From the NCBI GenBank assembly GCA_021904315.1, contig CM038925.1, forward strand, positions 12,278,501-12,342,500: 64,000 bases of DNA, written 5' to 3'. How positions within the stretch are numbered: the first letter of the stretch is position 1; each line of letters opens with the position of its first letter. Shown in pieces: positions 22,163 to 33,800 of the stretch. The stretch is from Sphagnum magellanicum. Taxonomy: Eukaryota > Streptophyta > Sphagnopsida > Sphagnales > Sphagnaceae. Position numbers and translations under genes: made by a program. The notes beneath the pieces were generated by a model. The model was not told the DNA's origin. It did not search any database and was given only the letters and a program-made list of their open reading frames with translations.

Positions 22163-23871
22163 TTACTACTCCTGGAGCTTGGATGGCCAAGAAAATTTTG
22201 AAAACACCTGACAACAACAATGGAGTACAAAAATCCACACAAGTCAAGTACTCTATACAAATACTCACATATGATGGCTTTATAGCTCTTCATTACGCAT
22301 ACATGGTGAGAGTTATACAGGAGGTTGAACCCACTTGTTTTGAACAAGCGGTTAGAAACCCTAAATGGGACAATGCCATGGATGAAGAGATGGCAACTTT
22401 GGATGCTAATGCTACTTGGGAATTGGTAGTTTTACCAGAGGACAAAAAAGCAATTGGGTGCAAATGGGTGTACAAAGTCAAACATAATGCAAATGGATCT
22501 GTGAACAGATACAAAGCAAGATTGGTTGCCAAAGGTTATGCCCAAACTTATGGCATAGACTATGAGGAGACCTATAGTCCAATTGCCAAAATGACAACTA
22601 TAAGAATAATCATTGTTATGGTAGTAGCAAAAGGATGGTTTTTACATCAAATGGATGTAAATAATGCTTTTCTTCATGGAGATTTACATGAAGAAATGTA
22701 CATGGAGCAACCACCAGGTTATGTGGACCAAACACATCCTAATTTGGTTTATAGGTTGAAGAAAGCTTTGTACAACTTGAAGCAAGCACCTAGAGCTTGG
22801 TCAAACAAGATAGGTCAGTATCTTGTCATAAGTGGATTTTAAACATCCAATGTAGATTTTTCACTATATGTGAAAAAGACAGATCATGGGATTATAATCA
22901 TAGTCATCTATGTTGATGACTTGATTATCACAAGAGATAGTGATGCAGACATCTCTGATTTGAAGAAAACTTTTAAAGCAAAAGTTTGAAATGAAAGATT
23001 TGGGAGAGTTACATTACTTCCTCGGCATTGAGGTAATCCAATCCCCTAAACGGATATGGTTACTACAAAGGCAATATGCCTTGAACAAATTGATCGAATA
23101 TGGGATGACAGGTTGCAAACCCATTTCAATTCCATTGGAGCAAAATGCGAAGTTAAGTGCAGATGAAGGAGACCTTGTGGAAGATACCATTATGTATAGA
23201 TGCATAATGGGGAGTTTGATTTACATGACCATCACAGGGCCAGATTTGAATTATGCAATTGGAGTGGTGAGTCAATTCATGCAAACACCACGAAAGCCAC
23301 ATTTGGATGCAATGAAGCGCATACTGAGGTACATAAAACATACATTACAGTGTGGAATTTTTTATGAAGCCAATAGCCAGTTATAAGTACATGGATACAC
23401 AGATGCTAATTAGTCTAACAATGTTTCAAATAGAGGATCGACCAATGGTTTCATGTTTTCTTTTGGAAGTGGTGCTATTAATTGGAGTAATAAGAAACAA
23501 CCAACAATTCCACTATCAAGCATGGAGGTAGAATACAAAGGTGCAACAATTATTGCATGTAAAGTAATTTGGTTACAAAAACTACTATCACATTTGGGAT
23601 AGTCAGTGGATGCTCTTGTTATCATTTATTGTGATAACATTAGTAGCATACTACTTGCTAACAACCCAATCTATCATGCTAGGACAAAGCACATTGAGGT
23701 GCACTACCACTTTATTAGAGAAAAAATTATAACAAAAGAAATTGACCTCATTCATGTCAATATTGAAAATCAAGTTGCTAACATTTTCACAAAGGCTCTA
23801 GGTACAAACAAGCTAAGGAAGTTTAGAAAAATGCTTGGTGTACTAGAAGTGGATTTGAACTTGAGGGGGAG
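22163..23871 (+). pseudogene. Copia A reverse transcriptase and RNase H (decayed)
   Basis: The linker resumes with TTPGAWMAKK. The reverse transcriptase follows: WKWVYKVK-type core near 22,465, RLVAKGYAQ, a QMDVNNAFLHGDL block near 22,650, and an intact YVDD catalytic box at 22,909-22,920. A stop lies at 22,840 and a frameshift near 22,985; the second frame continues with DLGELHYFLGIEV. The RNase H part shows YTDAN at about 23,398 followed by a TAG in place of tryptophan, SSMEVEY, IYCDN and TKHIEVHYHF. The piece ends in a purine-rich tract just before the 3' LTR. Catalytic residues survive but the frame does not. Confidence 0.9.
23861..23871 (+). other. Polypurine tract of Copia A
   Basis: TTGAGGGGGAG lies directly before the 3' LTR start TGTTGAG, the usual site for plus-strand priming. 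Confidence 0.75.
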
Positions 23872-24184
23872 TGTTGAGAATTCAAGCTCAACTAGTTAGG
23901 TTTCATTAGTTACTGGAGTAGGAAAGTAACTAGGTTACTTTCACAAGGTTGAATTACTTTCTTTACTTATATTAGTTTGGTTATTTGTGGTTTGGTCTTT
24001 TAGTTAAATACCTTGGTGTTGATGGTTTGGCTCTCTTTTCTTCATTACACAAATTTGTGTATTTCATGTGACAAGAACCTTGAGGAGTTCTTGATGTTAT
24101 GTTTCATGTTGTGAGCGTCATGTTGTAGTTTCCTTTCAATAAAGATTTGTGTTTGCACTTGAATAGATCTCCTATTTGTTAATA
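23872..24184 (+). repeat. 3' LTR of Copia A
   Basis: 313 bp, starting TGTTGAGAATTC and ending TTTGTTAATA. The last dinucleotide is TA rather than CA, a C-to-T change compared with the solo copy at 42,479, which has the same length and about 95% identity by eye. No 5' LTR is found left of 14,833, where the element was cut by the family G fragment. Confidence 0.85.
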
Positions 24185-24437
24185 GAGACCATAAGCAAAC
24201 AATGATGGAATCATACATTGTGGGCACATAATCATTATTCAACCAAGTCCTTCTCCCTTGGTGACCACATGCTTGGTTTCCAAAAACATGCAAAGAACAC
24301 ACAGGCAAGTTCAAACAGTGTTGGTTTGGACCATACATGATTCAATATTGTTTACTTAACAATATAACATTTCTGGTGACCATAAATAAATTTGATCCCA
24401 ATCCCATTTTAATCAACATCAACAAACTAAAGCCTTA
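24185..24437. other. Short spacer without a recognisable feature
   Basis: Nothing beyond chance open frames. Confidence 0.5.
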
Positions 24438-25110
24438 TTGATTCCAAGACACAAGTGCTTCCAGAAGATTGGAATCAATAGTCGAAAGGGGGAGGGATAC
24501 AACCAATATCGAAATAAAATTCAACATTACAACCCTGGAACATGCATAAAGTACAGGCACAAAATTTTCATTGTCAATGGATGGAACCAAAATCCAAGAA
24601 TCGCAACTTGGAACCAAAAACCTATATTTGGTAGTTTTAACCGAAATTTGAAACACACAAATTCAAACCAAAAACATGGAAGATCTAATTGGAACCAAAA
24701 TCTATACCATAGGGTCCAGAATCGAAAATATTTTGTTGATCGAAAATTCGTGTTCAAGAATCGAAATTCAAAATTCTGAGTGAACAACTGAAATTCTTGA
24801 CTCAAGGTCATTACGGGAGTTAGCCAAAATTGTTGAATTAATGACTATTGGTCAAATTTTGGATCCAAAATATCTAGTAGCCGATTCTTCCATTGTAAAA
24901 TCGGTCATTAATGTTGTCGATGGGAAATCCATGGATGAAAGTATAACACGTCTTCTTCAATCCGTTAGCATTTTTTGTCTTTTTGTTGAAACAATATACA
25001 ATGAAAAAGAACGCAAAAAAAGAATTAGTGAACCGATGTCGAGTTTTAACAACAACACATTTTTTGAATCCAACAAAAAGGTACAACACGTTGATAACTC
25101 AGGTGGCCCA
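24438..25110 (+). pseudogene. Unrecognised coding relic, N/Q/R-rich then helical
   Basis: The frame at 24,438-24,779 is rich in Asn, Gln, Arg and Lys (repeated NWNQN, NRN, NQK). A second frame, open from about 24,785, has protein-like composition: LRELAKIVELMTIGQILDP, then SIVKSVINVVDGKSMDES, then a lysine-rich stretch. The two are out of register. I see no family motif. It could be a gag-type relic or an old host exon. The low-complexity start makes chance possible for the first part. Confidence 0.3.
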
Positions 25111-25290
25111 TCAAGTATAAATGTGAGACCCTCACTCCCATTTCACCTTTGCATTTTCTTTTTTTTCATTCCTCTCGATTCACTCCTAAAGTGCAAAAAA
25201 TTGGTAGATCCACTAAAGAGTCTGTTTTTAGCAAAAGAGAGGAGTGAACAAGGAAGAGGCATAAAGGCTTTCACAACTAGGGAAAGATAG

Positions 25291-25679
25291 GCAAAAAACT
25301 AATGTAAAGCAGAAAGAAGAAGAGGGAATTGAAATGGAGACAAAATCAAAAAATGAAAGAAGGCGAAAAATAATGAGTTTTTCCGGTGGAGGTAGGTTGA
25401 TGTTTAGCCCAATGAACAAATTCCAACGCTAGGTAGCTAATGTAGCATGGGCATGTACAATAAAGCTTTCCAATTTGATGACCCTCAAATTGACACCCAT
25501 TAGGCATATGGTTAAGGAATTCTTACAATCCATATTTGGTTAAACATAAACACCATAAAATTTGTGGTGCAAGGAGTTTCAATAATCATTATCACGTCAC
25601 AGAAATGTTATGTTACCCATAAACCAAAATCACCAAGCCACCCGCAATGCGCTCTACAGAAACAGTGAATCTCTGCCTT
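25291..25679. other. No recognisable feature
   Basis: A purine-rich run (25,300-25,375) and plain sequence. No frame resembles a known family. Confidence 0.4.
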
Positions 25680-27600
25680 TAAATGGCTCCCCTAAATGTG
25701 TTTATGCAAAAGGAAGGGTGGAAAGTTTCCTAGTTCAAAGACAAGTATGCCACTAGACTTTTGACACTAATTCAAGCGATCTGGCTCAAGGGGACTTGTA
25801 AAACGTATGTGAATTACTTCTAGTGGCCCTTGCCGAACTTAAAAAATCAGTAGATTGGGCTCAAGTTGTTTTCAGTAACTTGCATTTTAAGTTGCGAAAT
25901 CTATCCACAGTAGTCAAACTGAAAAAATAAAACTCTAGGAAGGAAATGGAATTCGGTGTAGCCCAAGTCATCAATATCATCCTTTGACATCGGTTTTCAA
26001 TCGACTTGACTTTCTAACTATCAAAATCCAAATATGAGGATGAAAAGGATAGCTCTTCAACAAAGCCTAATCTTGATGTGAAACACAAAGGGTTGACACC
26101 ATCTCCTTAGGGTGAGCTAATTGACCTTCACAATCCTCCCCAAATGTAGCGAAAAGTTGGTTCGTCAAGCTAACAAGCATTTTCCAATTCTACACTAGAA
26201 AAAGACATATTGCCAATAATGGGTAGTTTATACGTGGGACGTTTGTGACAACAATCGCTAGCCCCTTCACCTAGGAAGCAAACACTTAGGGAGCAGTCTC
26301 CTAGTCTTGCGAACTAAGCTTGAAAATGCAAAACATGATAAGGAGCCCAAGTCTAGATGCTCCACCATAAACTTCACATGTGAAGCCTACCCTCATGTTT
26401 TTTGGTACCATACCTTCTCACACCCAATCTTTGTCCCAGAGATTGCATAATAGGTTGCAAGGTGAAGGCATTATTGTTGATGGCATACCAAAAATGGACA
26501 CTCTTACAAATTTCAATTCTAATGGGACCCAAGCAAGGTCCCCTCCCAAAGATGCAGAGGCCTCATTTTCGATACGCCTTTTTCACACCCCTAGTTTGGT
26601 TGGAACTAGACTTCAATTGGAAAAGGAATCTCTTCCCTAATAGTCATCTCTGCAAGGTTTAGAGGACCATTTGCATGTTTCCAATAAATATGTGCAAGCA
26701 ATAAGGACATTGCGGCATGTTTTTGAAGCAACCAATACTGAAAAGGAGGCTACATTCGAAAATTTTTTGAACACAAAGATCGAGGTCATGTGTTTGAAAA
26801 ATGAATTGCACCAAGCTCAAATACAAGCTCAAATGTAAGCTCAGCAAGATGCCTTGATGATCCAAGCACTAGAGTCGGCCAAGTCCAACTTTGCAAGTAT
26901 GCAAAGTTGGTTGGACAAGTCTTTGGTTGAAAACAAAGGATATTGAACTCAATTCCCTACCTCCAAGACCGACTGACCATCATTCAAGTTTATCTATATT
27001 GTTTGCAAGCTGAAAAAATAAAGTTGGAGGTGGAATATTGAAAAGTGGAGACCAACCAAAAATTGTTGAAACTTGTTATTACAATGGATACGTGTGAGCT
27101 CATAATTACAATGGAATGAGCCAAGCGTCTTGAGAAGGAAAATGTTGACTTAAATGCAAAATTATGCTCCTAAGCAAACAATTTGAGGGAATCTACCAAA
27201 ACCATTGAACGTTTGCAACTCAATATCAAAAAGTTGTTTTACCATGCTCCCATCACTTGGGAAGAACTAGAGGACCTACAACAACAAATTCGGTTGCTCA
27301 CACAAAAAGCCAAAGAGGCAAACTACTCATTCCATTGAATGGCCGAGTTGGAAGGGATCAGAACTGAAAATGCATTCATGAAGGCATAGCTTCTCATTTA
27401 TTAGCAAAAGTTCAAGGAAAATTGGGCTAAATAATGAGAGATCTACAAGGCATTGATTATCGAAATTTTGAGCAAGGCCTTCTTTAACTACTGAAAAGAC
27501 AAGGAATTGTTGAAACTTTGATTAGCTTTTTCCTACTTATCATCAAATTTCTACCCAAGGGAATAATAACTTGGTTTGCTTCTAGTACAAAGAATTCAAG
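25680..27600 (+). pseudogene. Long decayed coding relic with coiled-coil character
   Basis: From about 26,380 one frame stays protein-like for over 500 bp, shifts once near 26,942, and continues to about 27,560, with roughly 15 stops. Readable pieces include FEATNTEKEATFENFL, MSW-like ASMQSWLDKSLVENK, IPYLQDRLTIIQ, AKRLEKENVDLNAKL, TWEELEDLQQQIRLLTQK and MAELEGIRTENAFMK. The heptad-like leucines and charged residues suggest a coiled coil. Upstream, AELKKSVDWAQVVFSNLHFK (about 25,830) appears to belong to the same protein. Plant retroelement gag-like proteins can look like this, but I cannot assign a family. Confidence 0.45.
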
Positions 27601-28300
27601 GGGTAAAAAAAAAAAAAGTGCACGAAATCATATGTGCTCAACATTGGATAGTCATATGACTCTAATGGAAACATTTGAACATTAACACGAGATTAGTTTA
27701 TTTTGGAAAAGTTAACTAGTAGACTACATTCAATCTTGGCCATCCACCTTTGCAAGAGAATTATATCCATACCATCCATACCATCCATGTTGAAAAATAT
27801 ATATCTAAAGTGTCTAAAGTTTAGCTTATTATTGTAGACTTAGTTAAGAAGGTTAGAATCAAGGATCACTCCTCTTTAGTTAAATTGTAGCCAATAACCA
27901 CCAATCTTTTTTAAAATAACAATAACAATTTTATCACCCACTTGCAATCATGTGCAATATGCAATCATATTTACATTGTGTAGTGTGTACTAATGTAGAA
28001 AGAATAAACTATGCATGGTGATTGCTAACATGATTATTGCACAATGTGACGAATATTCAAATTTGGCTACTAACTAATTGTTGAACTCATTGTTGAAATC
28101 ATATATTATTTGGTGGTTGGAGCTTGGAAGTTCTTGGAACTTGGGATTATATAATTTCACAAAATATAAAATAATCATATTGAAAAAAAAAAGGTTTGTA
28201 AAACAACAAGAAAACATATTGTGTGTTTACATTCACATCTATGTTCAACTTGAACATTTGAATTTGAAGAAAAATCCTACATATGTCCTTGAATGTATCA
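27601..28300. other. AT-rich spacer downstream of the P450
   Basis: It contains an A-run at 27,607-27,618 and a duplicated ATACCATCC (27,768-27,785). No gene is recognised. Confidence 0.5.
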
Positions 28301-28306
28301 TTTATT
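28301..28306 (-). terminator. Candidate polyadenylation signal of the P450
   Basis: TTTATT on the plus strand gives AATAAA on the minus strand, about 110 nt after the P450 stop codon. A six-base match in AT-rich DNA is weak evidence alone. Confidence 0.35.
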
Positions 28307-28414
28307 CTTATAAAATTAAATATGACATAAATCCTTTGAATGTTAATAATATATTTCACATACATATATATCATCTAGTGGAATTACGTATATTTAATAG
28401 GTATAATTACCATA

Positions 28415-30587
28415 TCAAGTAAATTGTGGAGCTAAATACAAGTGTTGAGGAAGTCGAGGAATAGCAATTGCATGTAATGGAATTGCTTTTCGAGTTGTAA
28501 GTGCACACACTTCTCCCATATCCATGTCTTGTGGATTCTCTCCTTTTGGCAACTTCCATGTGAAACTATGAAGAAGCCTAGCTAGTTGCATTTGCACAGT
28601 AAGCAAACCCAACAACATACCAGGGCATATGCGTCTCCCGGAACCAAATGGTAAGAGTTCAAAATGGTTCCCTTTCAAATCAACATTAGTATGCAAAAAT
28701 CTATCTGGGTTGAATTCCAAAGGATTTTCATAAGCAGATGAATGTCGATGAATAGCCCATACATTCACAAATATTTGTGTATTAGGCAATATATGGTAAC
28801 CTCCTATTTCACATGCTTCCATGTTTTGATGTGGTATCATAAGTGTAGCAGGAGGATGAAGACGAAATGTCTCTTTCACAAAGGCTTGGAAATACTTTAA
28901 TTGAGGAATGTCACTTTCATCAATAACACGATCTTGCCCGATCACATCATCTAATTCATCTTGAACTTTTTTCATAAACTTTGGATGTTTCAATAGCTCT
29001 GCCAATGCCCATTCAATAGTAGTTATAGATGTGTCAGTGCCTCCTTCAAAAATCTCCTGCACATAGTGGCACATGGCGATTGTAATTATGCATAATAAAA
29101 TCATTAATAAATTGTTAGATCTTGAATAAAAACATTTATTCTACATATAGGCCAATATTGTTGAGATTTTATGACATGGTGAAAAGTGCAACATTGATCA
29201 TTTGATTGTTCATGATGAAATATCATAATCAAATAACTATAATGGTTGGCACAATAATTGAACAATATCAAATTTTTAACAATTTTTACTTCACCTAGCA
29301 AGTATAATCACAAACTTGATAACATTTTATGTCATGTTGAGGCCTTTAGCTAAAAAATTAAAAATGGAAATTGAAAGTTAGAATTAAGCACGAAATAACT
29401 CACATTGATAACAGCTTTGATGACATTGTCTCCATGTGCTTTACCAAAACCATAACTTTCAACAAAAGAAAACATGACATCAAGAAAATACTTGGAACGA
29501 TTTGGTTTTTTTTTCCTTGAATGATTCTGAATGATTTTGTCAAAAAATTGATCCATTTTCAACCTTATGTTATTTAGTTGAGGTATAATGCCTTGGAGAT
29601 CAAATGGCTTTAGAAGTGGAACAAAATCACTAATGTTGAAAACACCAAGGATTTTAATTTCCTCATAAATGATGTCATTGAACTCCTCACATTCTTTAAT
29701 GGAAAGTCCTGAGCCTAAATATCTTTTTCCAAATAGTAAACGAGTCATCACATTGAGGGAAGCATTACGTGATCTTGTGTAAATGTCCATTGGTTTTTCT
29801 TCCTGCAAAAAACATGTGAATCCATATCATCAATTTTCAACTAAATATATTGAAATGAAAAAAACAATAACATCAATTGCAAAACAAAGGCACAATCACT
29901 GAATGAAGAGGTGGTTGATATAATCATATTCCAAGAATGATGCAATGAATTTAGTGATACAAGTATGAAAACCTTCATGGGTTGTCCAAAACTCAATGAA
30001 CAACCTTTCTTAATTACATTTGGAAATTGGGTTTTTATTCAAATAAATTCAATTACCTTGCAATCTTGAAAATAATCATGTATTAATGATGAAATTTCTT
30101 CATCTCGAACATTTTTGGAAGCATGAAGACTTTTGGCATTTAAAAGTTCCGATGCATGTATCATGCGCAGTCGTCGCCAATAATCCCCTTGAGATGAAAA
30201 TGCCATAGTAAGTCCACCATAACTAATGGATTGTGAAATGATAGTTTTGGGACGAAATGCCAAAAGATGATCATGTGTTTTCAAAACTTGTTCTGCCATT
30301 TGGGGAGACGAAATGATTACAACATGAACTGATCCCAACTTCAACTCCATGATATCCCCGTATGTTTTTGATAACTTATACAGATCTTGGTGGGGGATTT
30401 TACCTAAAAGAGGAATGTTTCCAAACAATGGCCATATGGGAAATGGCCCTGGTGGTCTTTTCAATTGTGGGTGACAAAACCATTGGACAAAGATGTGAAA
30501 GACTATTATGGAAACTATTGTAAGTATCAATGTTGTCAAATCAACTAATGTGATAAATTGACCCCATTTCACAACAACATTTGCCAT
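28415..30587 (-). CDS. Cytochrome P450 monooxygenase, plant A-type (CYP71 clan)
   Basis: Three exons: 30,587-30,057; 29,802-29,404; 29,056-28,415. The GT-AG introns of 254 and 347 bp are both in phase 0, giving 523 aa. Visible parts are an N-terminal membrane anchor (about residues 11-37), the PPGPFP hinge (45-50), the I-helix GGTDTS (315-320), the K-helix ETFR (372-375), FNPDRF (425-430) and the haem loop FGSGRRICPG with the ligand Cys454 (codon 28,625-28,627). The family inserts one oxygen atom into small molecules at the ER membrane using an NADPH-P450 reductase. The second intron lies just before the I-helix, where A-type P450s commonly carry one; the first is an extra intron. The start at 30,587 (MANVVVK) puts the anchor at the N-terminus; upstream in-frame ATGs exist. 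Substrate and subfamily are unknown. Nothing in it is broken. Confidence 0.92.
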
Positions 30588-30727
30588 GGTGTGCTTAGTT
30601 AATTTCACAACTAAATTGTAGTCAACTATGTTTTTTCCTATCATAACATGGGTATGCATGTGAAATACAAATAAAAGAAAGCCCAACTATGATCTTCAAA
30701 TGTGGTATGTTTGAGATTGTGAAGGGA

Positions 30728-30734
30728 TATTTAT
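30728..30734 (-). promoter_or_regulatory. Candidate TATA box of the P450
   Basis: TATTTAT on the plus strand reads ATAAATA on the minus strand, about 140 bp before the chosen ATG. This would leave a 5' leader of roughly 110 nt. AT-rich surroundings make the match weak. Confidence 0.3.
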
Positions 30735-31085
30735 TGTGATAGCAATGGTGTGGGAAAAGATGGAGGATGCAAATTGGGCCTCACAATTCCTTGCGTGGAT
30801 TGCTTGGTAAAGTAGTAATTGGGTGGTAGGTATAATGATGGTTCCTATATTAAAAGTGAGCATTGAAATGGTAGGGTCAAGTTGGTTGTTGGATGTGTCA
30901 AGAAATTGAAATGGAATTATTCTTTCAATAATAGGCAAATAGATGAAAATGCATAAAAACTTTTGGGTGAATCATGGTCGCATGACTCAAATTTGGAACA
31001 CAATGTTGTTTTTCGACTTTGGACCCATTATGTTTAAATATCTCCTATCAACAAATATGGCGTTTCCCAACTTTGCAATATTATG
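30735..31085. other. Upstream region of the P450 up to repeat copy 2
   Basis: About 350 bp of unique-looking AT-rich sequence. The large repeat begins only about 500 bp from the P450 start, so part of the gene's upstream control could lie in or next to repeat DNA. Confidence 0.5.
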
Positions 31086-32102
31086 AAATTCCACAATATT
31101 AAAATATTCATTCGAAACATGAAAACATATAAATTCCCATATTGTTGGCACACTCAACGTGTTTAACAACAAATTGTGAACCTCGAACTTGCACCATATA
31201 GACATGATGAAAGGTCTAAATTTTAGAGGAATTTCAAAGAATCAAATCCTCATGTAATAATTTAAACTAGGTTCCAAAAAAATCAAGCATATCTAAGACA
31301 TGTGCACAATGTGATTTGTACTTGATCCACGTAAGATTCTTGACTTGTACAACACCTAGATAACTTATGGCCATTTGAATCCTCAAAAAAAGAATCTTGC
31401 CTTCTTTTTGTGTGTAATAGACCATGTTTTGGTATTTAATTTCAAAATGGTTCACATTGCAATTTTGTTGTAATGAATGTCAAAAATAAAAACATGGGCA
31501 TTTTTTTCAATATGTGTAGCTTTTAATTACCATACACTTTTGCACTTACATGAAAACATGTTATATATATCCATAAAGTGGTGCCCAATGCTATGCCCCT
31601 TTTCATCTCACTTGGCCCTTTTGTCCCCACTTTGCAAGTATCCTCAAAATCCCTTAATTTAGACCCAAACCTTCGAAGTAAGGATGAAAATTTCAAAATT
31701 ATGACCATGGTTTATTTTTCTAAATTGCACCTATAAACTTTGTGCCTACCTACCTACTAGGCTACCTATAAAATATACTTGCCCACCTACCTAGGGGCAA
31801 GAGAATTCAACCAAATTTGCCTCTAAACAAGATAAAAGTAAAATAACTAAACTTGGATGTGATAAATATTTGTGCAGGGTCTCTTAGTTACTGAGCACCG
31901 TCGTCACAAAAGCAAATAATATAATGCTTGTTTCCTATATATGATTAAATCCATGTTTGCAAGAACACAATTATATTAAACCTTGAAAGAGACATGATTT
32001 GAATATTTTGCTAAATTTATATGGAGAAAAGATCTTTCTTTTTTTGAATTGCTAAAGTTGCCTCCATTTAGTTGCCCATGAAAACATGGTACATATATTA
32101 TG

Positions 32103-32280
32103 TTGACCCTAGGGGTGATGGCTCGTAGGTCTAGCATTTTAGGACCTCAAAACAAGTCATGGGTTCAAACCCAATGGAATGTAGGTGAAACCTTTGTTAG
32201 CATTTTGCCAATGAGCTTGACTTGGGGGTGCCAATGGCTTGTCAAGTTGGGTTTGTTATTATGTTTCTCCCCAAAAAAAA
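32103..32280 (+). mobile_element. tRNA-derived SINE, copy 2
   Basis: Counterpart of 5,402-5,585. Box A reads TGGCTCGTAGG and box B GGTTCAAACCC, with a shorter A-tail interrupted at 32,272-32,282. It is a shared insertion, not an independent one. Confidence 0.7.
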
Positions 32281-32747
32281 TGAAATCAATTGGTAGTTGA
32301 ACAACAACTATCAACTTTTGAGTACTTGCCATTTTCTTCACCTATATGCACATTGGATGATTGGACATGCACAAGTTTCATGTGCATCATCACAAGTTGT
32401 CACAAAATTGTCATCATGCACATGCTTGTACCTTTTGGAATCTTATGTAATAGTTCAAAGTAGGTTCCAAAAGCTATAAGCATGGTTCCAAAAGATATCA
32501 AACATGGAAAACATTTGCACAACATGCAAAAGCCACATTGTACGTGATTCCATATAACACATAGATAAAAGATAGCCATTTGAATGCTCACAAAAGAATC
32601 TCATCTTGATGGAAGAGATAATTTGCACAACATGCAAGTCACATTGTACGTGGATTCCATATAACACTTTAATACTTTAATTTTCAGTCATATATCACAC
32701 AAATAAGATATAACCATTTGAGTCCTTGCAAAAGAATCTCGTCTTGA

Positions 32748-32982
32748 CCCCAATGGTCATGATGGTTCATTGGTATAGCCAAGTATGGGATGTTGAGACC
32801 TCAAAAAAAGTTATGGTTTCAAACCTAGTGGTGTATAGGTGAAACTTTTGCTAGCCCTTTGCCAATGAGTAGGTCATGGGTTCAAACCCATTAAAGTGTA
32901 GAGAAACTTTTGCAAGTCAATGAGCTTGACTTGAAGGTGCCAACAACATCTTGTTAGGTGTTGTGTTTCACAAAGAAAAATA
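32748..32982 (+). mobile_element. Second SINE-like element, copy 2
   Basis: Counterpart of 6,068-6,302 with the same doubled box B arrangement; the downstream one is again GGTTCAAACCC. Confidence 0.6.
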
Positions 32983-33444
32983 CTCTCACCTTTGTGTGTG
33001 TGTGTATGAAAACAACTTTTTGGTACTTACTTTCAAGTTTGAAAACGGCATTTTTGTTTTGTTTTAAGGAATGTCAAATTTTTCCAACCATGTGGAAATT
33101 GGATGTGTAACTTTTCATTACCACACATTATGAGAAATCATGTCCTTGCAATTTGTCCTATGCAATTAATTCTAGTTGTGAACTATTTGCAAAGGACACA
33201 ATTTTTTATAATGATAAACTTATGCATTTACATGCAAAACATACAAGAGATATCCATAAAGTGATGTTTAGTTCTATGTTCCTTTTCATCCTCACTTGGC
33301 CATATCATCCCCAATTTGAAAGTATATTTTAAATCCTTGGAACTACAACCCAAAGCTCAAAAATAGGGATGAACTTTCCAAATTTTTAAACATAATTTAA
33401 AAACCAAAACTTTTTCTAAACTACACTTAGAAATTTTGTGCCTA

Positions 33445-33800
33445 CATAAGGGGTTTAGCTACCTTGGTTAGCTAGGGACCTACCTAGGCTACCTACATAA
33501 TGTACCTACCCACCTCCTTAGTGTACCTACCTAGCTACTAGTCTACCTAGGCTAATTACCTATGTTAACCAATGTAGTGCACATACCCACCTACTTAAAG
33601 TACCTACCTACCTATTTTTCTACCTAGGTTGCCTACTCACCTACATGCCACTTACACGTGTTACCAAGGTCTATGAACCTACTTAACCTACCAACCCACC
33701 TACCTAGTGTACCTACCTACCTATTCATGCTAGTTACCTAGCCACTTGCCTACTTTACTTAAGTGCCACTTAAACTACCTACTTACTTTGACTACCTACC
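33445..33800 (+). repeat. CTAC/CCTA-rich tract, copy 2
   Basis: Counterpart of 6,762-7,090, with an extra block containing CCCACCTCCTTAGTGTACC. Confidence 0.75.
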
